Below, in pieces: positions 1 to 11,109 of a stretch of DNA of 64,000 nt. This DNA comes from Scleromitrula shiraiana. Lineage: Eukaryota > Ascomycota > Leotiomycetes > Helotiales > Sclerotiniaceae. Where the stretch lies: the NCBI GenBank assembly GCA_028455995.1, contig JABELC010000015.1, positions 372,001 through 436,000 on the forward strand, written 5' to 3'. The position numbers and the translations under genes are program-made. Under the pieces are notes generated by a model. That model did no database searches and was not told the DNA's origin. It saw nothing but the letters and a program-made list of their open reading frames with translations. Each line of letters opens with the position of its first letter. Within the stretch, counting starts at the first letter, position 1.

Positions 1-393
1 GATTATCTCCATTGTTATCCAAGATCACGATTGTCCAACTTCCATCATACATTTGACTCTTGAGAACAGGGCTAAAAACATATCAGTTAAAGATTCCTGG
101 AAAATGAAAAAATCTACAAGATATTACCATGTAGAAAGCTGATCGGCACCATCCGGGGTTGTTGAGATATCAGAGCACAACCATGAATCCTCGTTCGGGG
201 CAACCAAAATGACATCCGCGACACCAGTGCATCCGGTAAATTCAGTGACGGTAGTGAAGTTAGACGTATCTAAGCTATTGATGAAGTAATTACCTCCATT
301 CTGGAAATCTATACCATACGATGCACAATCTGCCCTAACATATGGTAGGACAGCAGCCAACGCAAAGAATGTATAAGAGAGACGAGACAACAT
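1..393 (-). CDS. Secreted protein, 5' part (runs off the left edge)
   Basis: The start is the ATG at 393. A GTG-led extension to 411 is not needed. The first ~22 residues form a signal peptide: a hydrophobic stretch ending in VRA before DCASYG. Exon 1 is 128-393. The intron is 72-127 (GTAATA..TTTTTAG) and exon 2 is 1-71. Phase 2 joins correctly and exon 2 continues open as STCPVLKSQMYDGSWTIVIL to the window edge. The visible part is Cys-containing, has Asn-X-Ser/Thr sites and looks extracellular. I do not recognise the family. The 3' end lies outside the window. Confidence 0.8.
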
Positions 394-2718
394 ATTGAAA
401 AGAAAAAACACAAATGATAGTGATGGACGAAACTGTTTGAAAAGACTGTTTGAAGCAATTCACAGCAGGATTGTAGAGGACATTATAGCCTCTTGAAGTT
501 TGTAAGATGTAGAGAGAGCTGGTCATGAAAGTCTCGGCTGATATCGCCGAGGCCATCCAAAAAAAGAACAACGCGCAGCTACTCCTTGGAAAGCAATATC
601 ATGGAATCAATCAACCAATATTGTTGTCAAAATTGTCTGACGCCATCATAATTGGACCGCTCTGACTCCTCCGAGTATAAGGTCAGATGTCAAGATAGAA
701 AATCGAAAAATAGGAATGCTTCCCGGCTCCTTGGGTTACACTTAATTCAGCATGGTCAGTCAAAAACAACATGCCTTACTGTGCCGCTCAGCAAACCGAA
801 CGCAGTTCGTATGAAGATCACAAGTCTCAATTGGGTTGGCTTCTAATATTCCTCTATCAGTTGCGGAGCTTTGGCGGAGTTTTTTGTACGAAGTGGGGTG
901 ACGTGGAGAGAGCTCAGAGATGGTGAGAAAAAATATTGAAGAATTGAATACGAAGCATGAGAAAGGTGTACATAGTGTGCTGATTTTGGCTGGGTTGTAC
1001 AAAATACTTACTTTCAAGCTACTGCACCAGGCCAGTGTTGTACCTCCGAAGATCGCTAAACAACCGTGGAAGAGCGCCACTCCACATGTAGTGATCGACC
1101 ATGCAGCGGGGTGGTTTCTGTTTGTAAGGATTGACGATATTCTATATTAAGCTTAATTGATTTTTATATCTAGGGGGGTTCTCAAAGTGATCCAGGTAAC
1201 CGATTTTTCCGAGTTAGGGTGCCATCTCAAGTGTATATAGATACTTTTGAGCATTAGAATCCAAAGCCATTGCTGAAAAGATAAGACGAGCTGGTCTAAG
1301 ATGTTAATGCCGCTATGTCGCTGAGCCGCAATGTTTGTTTCCTAGTTCTATATAGTGTAAATAGCTCCCAAATAGCCACATTCATGAAGCTTACAATCGA
1401 AATAATAATAAAAACAATGGTCCCAACGCGACGGGCTGCGGGAAGGAAGAAGTTTCTGTAACACTGGCACGTGGAGTAGTGCCACGGGGCAGGGGAATAA
1501 CAGCAACCTTGAAACTGTGGGGGCAGTGTGCTATCAGTATAGAAGCCTGAAAATATTCCTCTGAAGTCTTACCTTTTAGTTAGAAGAAGATTTACAGTGA
1601 TAATTTAGTGTAATAACGTAGCGGTGAGAAACCCTACCATTGTCAGTACGGGGTATGCTAAGCCAATAGAACTAATAAATGGGAGCGAACCGCTTGTTAG
1701 GTGGCTTTTTTTTCTTCAGGGGTAATTTATGCATAAGATTTAATATTGTGAGCCGCTCCTGCGTAGAACCTTTCCATTAAGAAAGCCAAATGTCGTATGA
1801 CATACCACGGCATAGAAATATGTCTTTCCGACAATTTTACATAAATGATCTTACCTGAGTATGAGTATTCTCTATTCCCTATTCATCAGCCTTACACATA
1901 TCATAAAATTCTTCAAAATGTTACTCTCACGCCTCGGCATAAGACAATATTACTGCCGTCGTATTGTACCTGAAAACATACGTACGTATGCTAACCTCAT
2001 TTAGGGTCGAATTATTTCTATTGTTGTCATACTTCACCAATCTCAACGCCTCAGAGTCGGAATGGAATGGGCAATTTAGACTTGGCATACCACCCAAAAA
2101 GAGTGTACGATACCTGTATTGTGTACTGTGTTACAAGTTGTGACTTCACTAATTGTCCGGGAGCTGACAGCATTACTACTTCTATGCATTACTTTTGCCG
2201 TGCCATCCATCACCGTGCCTGGCTTCTAGAACTAATATCAAGTAATCCATGCAGTTCACTTGTCATTCTTACTTTGGGAACATGCTGCAATTCCCTGTAG
2301 ACTTATTCCGAGTCGTGAACCTTTTCTTGATGTCAACATTTCAAAGCATCGGACTTTCGGGCACTTCAGCTCCTACCTTTCCGATAATAGTTATTGATTT
2401 CTTTCGCGCGCCGAGATGTCTGCAAGCCACAAAACCTGTCTTCTCAAAGCAAAGTCGTCTGATAGAGCGTCATCTTCTACACGTATGGGTCTTTCTCATG
2501 GTTGTTCAGATGAGCCTCACCTCGTGTGAGAGACGGCATGTCGTGCACAATCAAATGCAGATCTAGACAAAATTAGTTCATCATGGGGATAATATGTCCG
2601 TGAGAACATTTGAGAAGATAAATTCATGAGATCCCATTGAGCAATGTCTGATCTTACTCTCTCAGAGCACATCCACCATTCTCTCTTTTACATTGTTTTT
2701 TGTTTGACTTTGCTCAAG
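394..2718. other. Intergenic region upstream of the laccase
   Basis: About 2.3 kb with only short open frames (each under 110 codons), overlapping on both strands, without splice-consistent extension or recognisable domains. It probably holds the promoter of the secreted-protein gene on the left and of the laccase on the right. I see no RNA gene or clear repeat. Confidence 0.5.
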
Positions 2719-4820
2719 ATGAAGTTATCCAATCTTTTTCTCCTATCTATTTTGAGTCCCCTCGCTATTGGGCATCTCATTCCAATTCATGAACGTGATG
2801 ATGCCGATGCTTTGGTAATTCGTCAAGCCACAACTACGAGCACTAGTAAGACCTCAAGCAAGACAACTAGTACATCATCACTTAAGTCTACAAGTACTTT
2901 GGATTCTACCAGTCCTTCTATCAACTCATCAAGTGCATCTTCAGTCAAATCATCTACTAGTTCTGTCAGTTCTGTCAGTTCCGTCAAGGTTTCAAGTTCT
3001 GCTACTTCGGTTACGCCATCATCCGTTAGCTCAAGTGCTTCAGCCTCTTTGTCTAGCTTGGTTGCTGATCCAGCTTGCACAAATTCTCCATTCACAAGAG
3101 CTTGTTGGGGCAATGGCTTCAGCATTGCAACTGATTTCGATACCAAACATCCCAACACTGGAGTGACTCGCAAATACAATTTGGAAATCACTAACATCAC
3201 ATTGGCGCCTGATGGATTTTCACGAATGGTGATGGCTATCAATGGCCAGTATCCAGGCCCAACTCTTGTTGCTGATGTAAGTAAATAACCACTGATCGAC
3301 TGCATGCGACCCCATAGACTTTGAGTGATATGTTTCGTGGATATGGTACTAATAAATTTCAGTGGGGTGACATGCTTGAAGTCACAGTCAAGAACTCTCT
3401 TCAACATAATGGAACTGGTATCCATTGGCATGGAATTCGTCAGCTCAATTCCAATACCGAAGATGGTGTACCAGGAATTACGGAATGTCCACTTGCTCCA
3501 GGGGACACTAAAGTTTATAGATTTCAAGCAACCCAGTTCGGCACAAGCTGGTATCACAGTCATTACTCAGCACAATATGGCGACGGAGTAGTTGGTACTC
3601 TCATCATTAACGGCCCCGCAAGCTCTAATTATGATGTCGATCTTGGAACCTACCCTATTACTGATTGGTATTACACACCGGTTTTCACACTTGGCAGTCT
3701 TATTCAGCATGCTCAAGCAGGCCCGCCATCTGGTGATAACGGTCTCATTAACGGTACCATGGTTGCTCCAGCAGGTGGTAGCGGTGGTAAATATTCTACG
3801 AATACTCTCACTCCCGGGAAGAAGTACCGTCTTCGAATCATCAATACTTCAGTCGATAACCATTTCGCTGTATCTTTGGACAACCACAAACTCACGGTAA
3901 TCACATCCGATTTTGTTCCTATCGAACCTTATCAGGCAGACTGGATATTCGTTGGTATTGGTCAAAGATATGATGTTATCATTACTGCCAACCAAACAGT
4001 CGGTAGCTATTGGTTCAGAGCCGAAGTTCAGTCCGGTTGCGGTACAAACAAGAACAATGGTAATATCAAGGGTATTTTCAACTATGTAGGAGCTGCTAGT
4101 ACCACCCCAACATCAACTGCTACACCATACACTCAACGCTGCACAGATGAGAAGGGACTCATTCCATTCTGGGATTCATTCGTACCAAGAGGACCACTTG
4201 AAGCTCATGTAGACATTCTCGACGTCGCCATCAATATCGGTGTTAACACATCTGGACCAATCGTCACATGGGGTATCAATCTTACCGCCATCGATGTAAA
4301 CTGGGACAAACCAATCCTTGAATACGTCCTCGAGGGCAACAACTCCTGGCCTCACAGCGAGAATGTTATTGAATTGACCCAATCCGATACATGGTACTAC
4401 TGGATCATCCAAGAAGTAGCTGGTGTCTCCAATGGTCAACCCGTCTCTATCAACGTCCCCCATCCCATCCATTTGCACGGTCATGATTTCTATGTTCTTG
4501 GCACTGGCGTTGGAGTTTTCAACCAAACAACTGATACCCCCAATCTCGATTACGACAACCCAACCAGACGAGATGTCGCCATGTTACCGGCCGGTGGATG
4601 GCTCGCCGTGGCGTTCCAGACTGATAATCCAGGTGCTTGGCTCATGCATTGTCACATCGCTTGGCACATCAGTGGAGGTCTCGGCAATCAGTTCTTGGAG
4701 ACGAAGGAAAAGATCAATTCTGTCAATCCTATTTCTCCGGCTTTGACTGAAACTTGTAATAACTGGAATGCTTATTATCCAGCTAAAGCAGTTTATATCA
4801 AGGAGGATTCCGGTCTCTAA
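2719..4820 (+). CDS. Multicopper oxidase, ascomycete laccase
   Basis: Extracellular laccase, oxidising phenolic substrates with reduction of O2 to water. Exon 1 is 2719-3276, the intron 3277-3362 (GTAAGT, branch TACTAAT, TTTCAG) and exon 2 3363-4820, giving 671 residues. The signal peptide (~1-20) is followed by a Ser/Thr-rich linker (~35-110), then three cupredoxin domains. Copper ligands are visible in HWHG (H207, H209), WYHSHY (H251, H253), HPIHLHGHDF and HCHIAWH (C616). The residue ten positions after that Cys is Leu, as in many higher-potential laccases. The protein ends in DSGL, the C-terminal plug typical of ascomycete laccases, which supports an intact 3' end. The start was chosen because it gives the signal peptide; an upstream in-frame ATG at 2644 would bury it. 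The long Ser/Thr linker before domain 1 is unusual. Which paralogue of the multigene laccase family this is cannot be decided here. Confidence 0.95.
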
Positions 4821-5099
4821 ATGAATACTCATGATACATGCAAGCACTTCTCTCTTTTCGAATTTTCTTTCCTCTTCTATCAATCTCTTATTTTTAGGGT
4901 GGATCGGAGTCACGTTTGGGTATGGAAATGAGAAACATCTTTTGGAAGGTTTTCATTTATTTGCTTTATAGTACCAGTTAAATTTTCAGTACTTTTGAGT
5001 TTTGTAATAAATGGTCTTGGAGTTTGTTTACTCTTTTTGAAAGACATCTTGGTTGAATTATGTGAATGATTGAGTGAGTTACATGATTATCTGTGTTGC

Positions 5100-5408
5100 T
5101 TATATTGCATCCTCTTGATTACCTACAGATACAATCGCAAACTGAACACCACTTGGATAAACAATGGCATTCTTAATCTCAATTTCACTGTCATTTTGCG
5201 TTTGCGTCTGCGGATTTACTGTTTTTGAGCGTGGTTCTGGTTCTACTCCAAGCCCCATTCCATTTCCAACATCGTCCTCCTTCTTCATTTGACACACAGT
5301 AGTTATATCATGCAAAGAAAGAGGACTCGGAGGAGAAGTATGAACAGTTAACTCAGACTCATATTGCACCTTCTCCGCATTGGTAGCGGGGGGTGTCAGG
5401 GTCTTCAT
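5100..5408 (-). CDS. Small hypothetical protein (102 aa)
   Basis: A single-exon ORF with a real ATG at 5408 and a plausible composition: polar, acidic patches, a Gln/Thr-rich middle and a hydrophobic C-terminal stretch (AIVYPSGVQFAIVSVG). No signal peptide, membrane helix or recognised domain. It lies tail to tail with the laccase, 279 bases away. It could be a real small gene or a chance frame. Confidence 0.4.
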   Translation of the reverse strand: MKTLTPPATNAEKVQYESELTVHTSPPSPLSLHDITTVCQMKKEDDVGNGMGLGVEPEPRSKTVNPQTQTQNDSEIEIKNAIVYPSGVQFAIVSVGNQEDAI

Positions 5409-5940
5409 TATCGTGTAGAAGTATTCTATTGTATTAGCGATGGGATATCGCTTTGATAGTTAGTTGCGCTATATAGGTAAGATACGATGTGTATGGTATA
5501 TATATACCATAAGGATAAATCAATATACGTATGTATAATCAGCAACATAATATACAAAATCTTATCTATCTATACATTCATGTATCCATGCATTCTGGTG
5601 TCTACTAACACATATATAATATATATCTCATCTCCAATGACAATCATAATCCCAATCTTAATCTCAATTCCGAATCCGATTCCAACTCCAACCCCGATCC
5701 CAAGTCCAAGTCCGAGTCATTCTAAAGTAAGCTAGCTAAAAAGAGAATCCCCCACACCCGCAAAACATCACCTATATATATACAAATACAGTATCAAAAA
5801 ACCATTTCTTGCATATCTCCACCCCATCTCTTTACCGAGGATCTAGATGTGGGAGACTAGGGTTCTTTGCAACCCTTAAGTTATCCAAATTTCAACCATC
5901 CCCATGCGAAAATTAAGTAAACCATGACTAATCAATCAAT

Positions 5941-5972
5941 CCCCTCCCTCCCTCCCTCCCTCCCTCCCTCCC
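5941..5972. repeat. (CCCT)n microsatellite
   Basis: About eight uninterrupted CCTC units forming a pure pyrimidine tract, in intergenic DNA. Confidence 0.9.
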
Positions 5973-6464
5973 AATTTTTCCTTTCCTAACACCAATCACG
6001 CTACCACCTTCTTTCGCCCCAGCATTTGTTTCGTTGCACATCTCAATGTCAATATCGATATCGCAAATGCGACGGGCGGCCGGGTGCATGCATGAATGGT
6101 TAGATTAATCTTATTAGTTCTTCTATATATATCTATCTATCTATACATTGCATCTCCGATAATCAATCCGATCCGATCCGATTGTCTGTCTAAGATATTC
6201 TAATTTCACACATCAAACCTCTTGCTGTATGTATGTATATATTACGAATTAGCAAAAATGCAATTCAGCCAAGCAAACCCATTTCAGCCAAGCAAGAGAA
6301 TTGTAAACTCTTCCCAGAAGAAGCATAGAGGGATCCATGCAAGATCCGGTAAATACCCACAATAAGCAGAGACAAGCTATAAAGTTCGATTAATCGACTT
6401 ACCTAGAGAACTTGAAAGAAGCAGGACGATTCCGTTGTAGACTCGGATGAAGAGCATGCGAAGA

Positions 6465-6494
6465 AAAGAAAAGTAAAGAAAAGTAAAGAAAAGT
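6465..6494. repeat. 10-bp tandem repeat, three copies
   Basis: Three exact copies of AAAGAAAAGT followed by AAA, in non-coding purine-rich DNA. Confidence 0.9.
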
Positions 6495-6802
6495 AAATTA
6501 TATTTATGCTACTATACTAGTAAGTCCAGTCGGTATTCCATCCCTCCATCCATCTAATCCGTACATACATGCATGCATTGGTATCTTATGTTATAACTAA
6601 CTCCATCCCATTCCATCCCATTCCAGTCCATACCATTCCACTCCATACGGTCAATTAATCCAATCAATCCAATCCAAAGCAACACCCCTACGCAAACCAA
6701 ACAACACAAACACCATATCGTAAACATCATATCAAGATCCCCCAACCCAATCTACTCCAGAACTTACAATGCAAACTTCACTCCCTTCATAATACAAATA
6801 TA

Positions 6803-9280
6803 CTAAGCAGCGATTAATCCCGCATCCAAATCAACATCAATATCAACATCAATATCCTCATGATCAGCATCACCAAACTCCTCTTCCTCTTCCTCTAGAA
6901 ATCCCAATCCACTATCATATCTCCTCTTCTTTGATTTTTTCTTCTCCTTCACTTGCATCTTCTTCGGACTTCCTCTTACACTTCCACCTCCATTGGACCT
7001 TCTCCTCGCCAACCCCCTATTCAAAAATCCCCCCCTCTTGCCGCCACTACCAGGAACAAGAAACAAATCGACGTCCTCGCCCCCCTCCGTAACACTCTCC
7101 TCATCATCACCCGCGCCCTCCTCCTCCTCCTCCTCCAAATACCCCATTCCAAAGCCCATCGCCTTCCCCATCAAGCCCCTCATGCCCTCTATAACCCTCC
7201 TCGCTTTTGTCTTCTCCTCCCTAACCATGCCCTTTAGTTTCCCCACCATACCTTCCAACTCCTCATTTTCCGTCTTCAGCATCCCATTTTCATTTCGCTG
7301 CGCCTCAAGCGCTTTCTGCGTATTCCTCAACACCATATTCGTTCTCTCCAGATCGAATTTAAGTCCCGAGATCCTCTCATCCCTCTCCGTAATTCTCTCC
7401 TCGCCTTCTCTCTTCTCCAGAACAACCTCCCCTTCCTTCCCGTTAAGAAGGATTTGCAACGAAGCCGATGTCTTCAACGCAGACTCCAATCTCTCACCCA
7501 GCTCATTAATTAGTAATTCCTTACCCTCCATTTCCGCACCCAGGATATCGTTTTTTAATATTTCCCGCTGAAGCTCATCGTCCATGGATCGAACTTTCCT
7601 CTGCAGATCATCTTCTACATTTTTGTGATCCCCTTCGATTCTCTCGATAAGTCGTTCCAATCCTTTAACTTCATTTCTATATCCTTCCAATGCATCTCTT
7701 AATCGTTCGTTCGAGATTTCGTTATCCCTTACTTCGTTGCTCATTCTTTGGACCACGGCCACTACATCGCTCAACTCTTTCTGAACATCGTGTAATGCAT
7801 CGATTTTTGAACTTAGTTGTTGACGTAGTAGAACTTCTTGCTCGTGATACTCATCAATAGTACATTCTTGCTCCTGGTTTTTCTCAGCTTGGTGTCGAAT
7901 TCGAGATATTAACAGAGAAAGCAGTTTTGAGTTTTCGAAACCTTCTGGAGTTTCTCCAGGAGCGAGGTATTCGAGTTCGAGACGAGCGGATCGGAATTGA
8001 TTGGTTATTAGTTTGAGGGTTTCCGTGGGAGAGGTGGAAAATCCGAGGGAGGTAAGAGAGTTTGTGAGAGCGTTCAAGGACGTTTCTTTCTCTGTGGCTC
8101 TGGATTGTGCAAGTGTGAGAGATGTGAGAATAGAATCAAGTGCGGAATCTAATGTTGTATGATCGTGTGTCTGGTCTGATGAAAGATATGAGGATAGTTT
8201 TTGGGAGAGTCGACTTTCGGTGTCCTTGTTAAGTGCGAGGGCTGAAGTTAATATTTTGAATTCGGATTGTAGGGTGACGAGTTGAGCTTGTAAATCTTCT
8301 GTAAGAGGATCTGGGAATGATGCTTGTGTGGATGTTGATACGCTTTGAAATAGTTTCATTGGCGTATCAGCGACTGTTGCTGGTGGAGAAGGAAAGTTGG
8401 TATGAAGTCGTGTGGTAGTATCTTCAGGATTTGAGAAATCATGCTTGTCATAATCCATTGCCATATGATCATTTTCGAATGGAGGGTTGCTTGTTGTATC
8501 TGCATGCCCTTCCTTCATATTTATATCACCATGATGCTCGTCCAATTGTAAATCTACGTCGTCATCGTCGAAATTGAAAGGATCATGGTTGTCCATATGC
8601 CAGTCACGATGATCATGACGGTGATCTTTTTGTGATAACTCTGTCCTCAGTTCCTCGATTGTTCTTTGTAATTCTCGAACCTCTGTAATATTTAGTACTG
8701 CGCTTGTTAGGGAAGTGCCAGCCTCAAATCCAATCTGACTTGCTAACTCCTGCTCGTCTCGTATATGTTGTAACTCGACATCCTTTTCCTCCAGTTCTCT
8801 CCTCAGTCTGATAACCTCCGATTTCTTCGCTTTCGCCTCATGTTTTTTGGCCCATTCGATATTGTTTACCTCCTCACTTAATCCATTTCTTCTCATTCGT
8901 CTCTTCACTCTGCCATCCAAAACTTGTTTCAAAGAAGCAAATTGTAATTCTCCCGATATAGGTTCGTTAACTTCGGGACGGTTGATAAGTCTAACGGGAG
9001 CTGATTGTCGACGTTTTGATCTTGATGATGCAAGAGAAGCTTTTCGAATGAATGGAGTTAATCCAGAAGGGGTTTGTGGATATATTGGACCCGGATCAGA
9101 GAGTCTTAACTTCTTCTTTGGTTTTCCTGATCTAGGTGTGGTTGGTATTGCTACTTCTGGTATGCGTGAGATAGATTCTCGGGAATCTGATCGTAATGCT
9201 CCACCGCAACTTCTTCGTTTTCTTCTTAATGCAATAGGTTGATCATCATCCACAATAGTGATGGACTCGTTCTCCGCCAT
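6803..9280 (-). CDS. Coiled-coil protein, probably nuclear or cytoskeletal (825 aa)
   Basis: A single uninterrupted ORF from ATG at 9280. Residues 1-130 are basic and disordered, with nuclear-localisation-like clusters (LRRKRRS, GKPKKKLRL, SKRRQS) and many SP/TP sites. A heptad-rich coiled coil starts around 140 (KKSEVIRLRRELEEKDVEL). A second disordered acidic His/Asp-rich section spans about 215-330, and long coiled coils run from about 335 to 690. The C-terminal ~130 residues mix poly-Glu/Asp runs with basic clusters (KKMQVKEKKKSKKRR) and end in alternating IDVDID. This layout fits a spindle-pole, kinetochore or septation scaffold, but I do not recognise the family and claim only the structure. 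The ORF is long, intact and single-exon, so expression as a gene is secure. Confidence 0.85.
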   Translation of the reverse strand: MAENESITIVDDDQPIALRRKRRSCGGALRSDSRESISRIPEVAIPTTPRSGKPKKKLRLSDPGPIYPQTPSGLTPFIRKASLASSRSKRRQSAPVRLINRPEVNEPISGELQFASLKQVLDGRVKRRMRRNGLSEEVNNIEWAKKHEAKAKKSEVIRLRRELEEKDVELQHIRDEQELASQIGFEAGTSLTSAVLNITEVRELQRTIEELRTELSQKDHRHDHRDWHMDNHDPFNFDDDDVDLQLDEHHGDINMKEGHADTTSNPPFENDHMAMDYDKHDFSNPEDTTTRLHTNFPSPPATVADTPMKLFQSVSTSTQASFPDPLTEDLQAQLVTLQSEFKILTSALALNKDTESRLSQKLSSYLSSDQTHDHTTLDSALDSILTSLTLAQSRATEKETSLNALTNSLTSLGFSTSPTETLKLITNQFRSARLELEYLAPGETPEGFENSKLLSLLISRIRHQAEKNQEQECTIDEYHEQEVLLRQQLSSKIDALHDVQKELSDVVAVVQRMSNEVRDNEISNERLRDALEGYRNEVKGLERLIERIEGDHKNVEDDLQRKVRSMDDELQREILKNDILGAEMEGKELLINELGERLESALKTSASLQILLNGKEGEVVLEKREGEERITERDERISGLKFDLERTNMVLRNTQKALEAQRNENGMLKTENEELEGMVGKLKGMVREEKTKARRVIEGMRGLMGKAMGFGMGYLEEEEEEGAGDDEESVTEGGEDVDLFLVPGSGGKRGGFLNRGLARRRSNGGGSVRGSPKKMQVKEKKKSKKRRYDSGLGFLEEEEEEFGDADHEDIDVDIDVDLDAGLIAA

Positions 9281-9874
9281 ATTTTTTTTATTTTGTTTTA
9301 CGGTAGTATGTACTCGAGAGCCAGTTGATATTTTTATTTATTTCGCTAGAAATACAGTTATGAGAACTTACAAGATAAAATTGTAAGAATAATTTTGATA
9401 CCTCATAGAAGCAAAAAGAATTTTATAAAAGATCCAAAACAGAAAGAGAAATTCAATAACGCGACATGGGGAGGGGAGGAGAGGGGAGAAAAAAAAATTA
9501 TTAAAGGAATCAAGTCAATGAATAGTTCCACTGGTAGAGTATCATTTATTATTTATTTATTATTTTCTTGAAATCAACATGTGAATTTTATCTTGTTTAC
9601 ATTCTACTTAATACGGTATAGTGTAACGGTAAGGTATAAAAATATAAAAACCCTGTAAGTAAGGCATGAAGGCATGAAGGCATGGTTTCAAGGCACGGTT
9701 CAAGGCACGGTTCAATTCGAGAAGTTCGTTCACCTTGGGCAAGAAAATAATAACCCTATCATAACCATAATAGAAAATTGGTTGGATTAAAATTCGACAA
9801 CATTGATGATATATTTATTTCGATTAATAAGACCAGAGAAACTTTCTCGCCTCAAAAAAATTAAAATACATAGG

Positions 9875-9911
<37 letters not shown>
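9875..9911. repeat. Poly(A) tract, about 37 bases
   Basis: An uninterrupted homopolymer run of A. It could be a slippage tract or the tail of a decayed retro-inserted sequence, but no element body is recognisable on its 5' side. Confidence 0.85.
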
Positions 9912-9913
<2 letters not shown>

Positions 9914-10139
9914 ATATAAAATCATACTACTGTACGATGTAAGAAGCTATGAAGTGTTATCATGCATTGATGAAGTACGACATTGTGTGTTAACATATGA
10001 CTGGATTGATTAAATCATGATTCAATTGAAAAGAAAGGGTTTTCAGGTATGACTATCTTCAATTGGTAAAGTATGCCCGTTACTACAGGGCTGTATTGGT
10101 GGTTCCACGTCCTACCAAGCATGAGGTAGAAGGCGGCTT

Positions 10140-10179
10140 CTTGAGTACTACTCAGTAGTACTACTCAGTAGTACTCAAG
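10140..10179. repeat. 40-bp near-perfect palindrome built of AGTACTACTC units
   Basis: The segment starts CTTGAGTACTACTC and ends AGTAGTACTCAAG. Its reverse complement differs from it only at the C/G positions between the repeated modules, so it can fold on itself almost end to end. It also contains a 13-base direct repeat of the same motif. It is intergenic. Confidence 0.8.
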
Positions 10180-11109
10180 GACTTCATTCTATAACTCCAC
10201 CAAATCTCCGTATCGTCTTTTAATCCTTGTGTTGGACATTATTAGGCATCGCAACCGCATGTACTTGGTTTGGGCGAGTTGTTTGAAAACCTGAGCTGAA
10301 TCCGAGTAATAACTTTGAAGTAGGTGGCGTGTGAAGATGGGGAAGATTTGAACGTTGAAAGGAGTGAAAACTGAACTTTTTAGTATGGTCTCTCTAGTAA
10401 TCTTACGTCGCTCTTACCCATACCCAAGCCGTTTTTAGTTGTCGTACCTATGGTTTCGGATCGGCCCGTACAGGATAAATTTCAGAGTTTCCTCCGGATT
10501 TCTATACGTTTTCTTTCTGCATTTATACAATCCACTCTCCTCATATATTTCCATCATATCATCGATGATTCTCATTCAATTCAATATTAGAGACATCTGG
10601 ATTTTTGGTCAACAGAAGCATTGTATCTTTATTCTTAATTATATAATAACGATCACGGCGTTTGCCCACATGGGCCAGTTGCCTATTAATAAAGCTACAA
10701 AAGATGAACTCCCTTCACTCTTTCAACTACATTCATCTGTTTGTTGCCATATTTTATCATCGAGAGCCAAAATAACGAGTAAGGAGCTTTGCTGATTTGA
10801 TCAGACAAAAGTGAGAGACTGAGATTTTTCGAGCGTATCCAAATCTGACCCCGATGTTGGCTAGTTGCCTGTAGTATTGTTCATCGAAACGCTCAAAATT
10901 ATGACACCCCGAAAGGTAGGATGGTGTCCTGGGTCACATTTTCATAATTTTCTTTTCACTCTCAGTAGCGACTAGGCAGAGGCAATAAATAGCTTTGCGC
11001 CGCTACTTGCGATATGAGACTAATGAAGATGGATTTTCTCATTTTCAATCTTGAGAATATTACATGATCACAACGTTTAAGAATTATGTTGATAAACTAA
11101 ACCAACGCA

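Larger units (their letters stand above)
5409..6802. other. Intergenic, microsatellite-rich
   Basis: No convincing gene. It contains TATA-like AT stretches near 5500-5620, pyrimidine-rich tracts, ATCT and GATCC short repeats (about 6125-6185), and the two repeats listed separately. It serves as the 3' flank of the coiled-coil gene. Confidence 0.5.
9281..11109. other. Intergenic region with poly(A) tract and palindrome
   Basis: No supportable gene. An open frame of 118 codons at 10439-10795 begins with TTG, is Phe/Ile/Tyr-rich and has no domain, so I leave it out. At 9660-9715 there are short direct repeats (AGGCATGA, then AAGGCACGGTTC). The poly(A) tract and palindrome are listed separately. 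Confidence 0.5.

Noticed and set aside
10035..10125. tRNA-like stretch (AATTGGTAAAG, GCCC..GGGC stem, GGTTCCACGTCC)
   Set aside because: The anticodon loop would have nine bases, the T-loop lacks TTCRA, and the acceptor ends do not pair.
10439..10795. 118-codon open frame, plus strand
   Set aside because: It begins with TTG, has biased hydrophobic composition, and shows no domain, homologous block or splice context.
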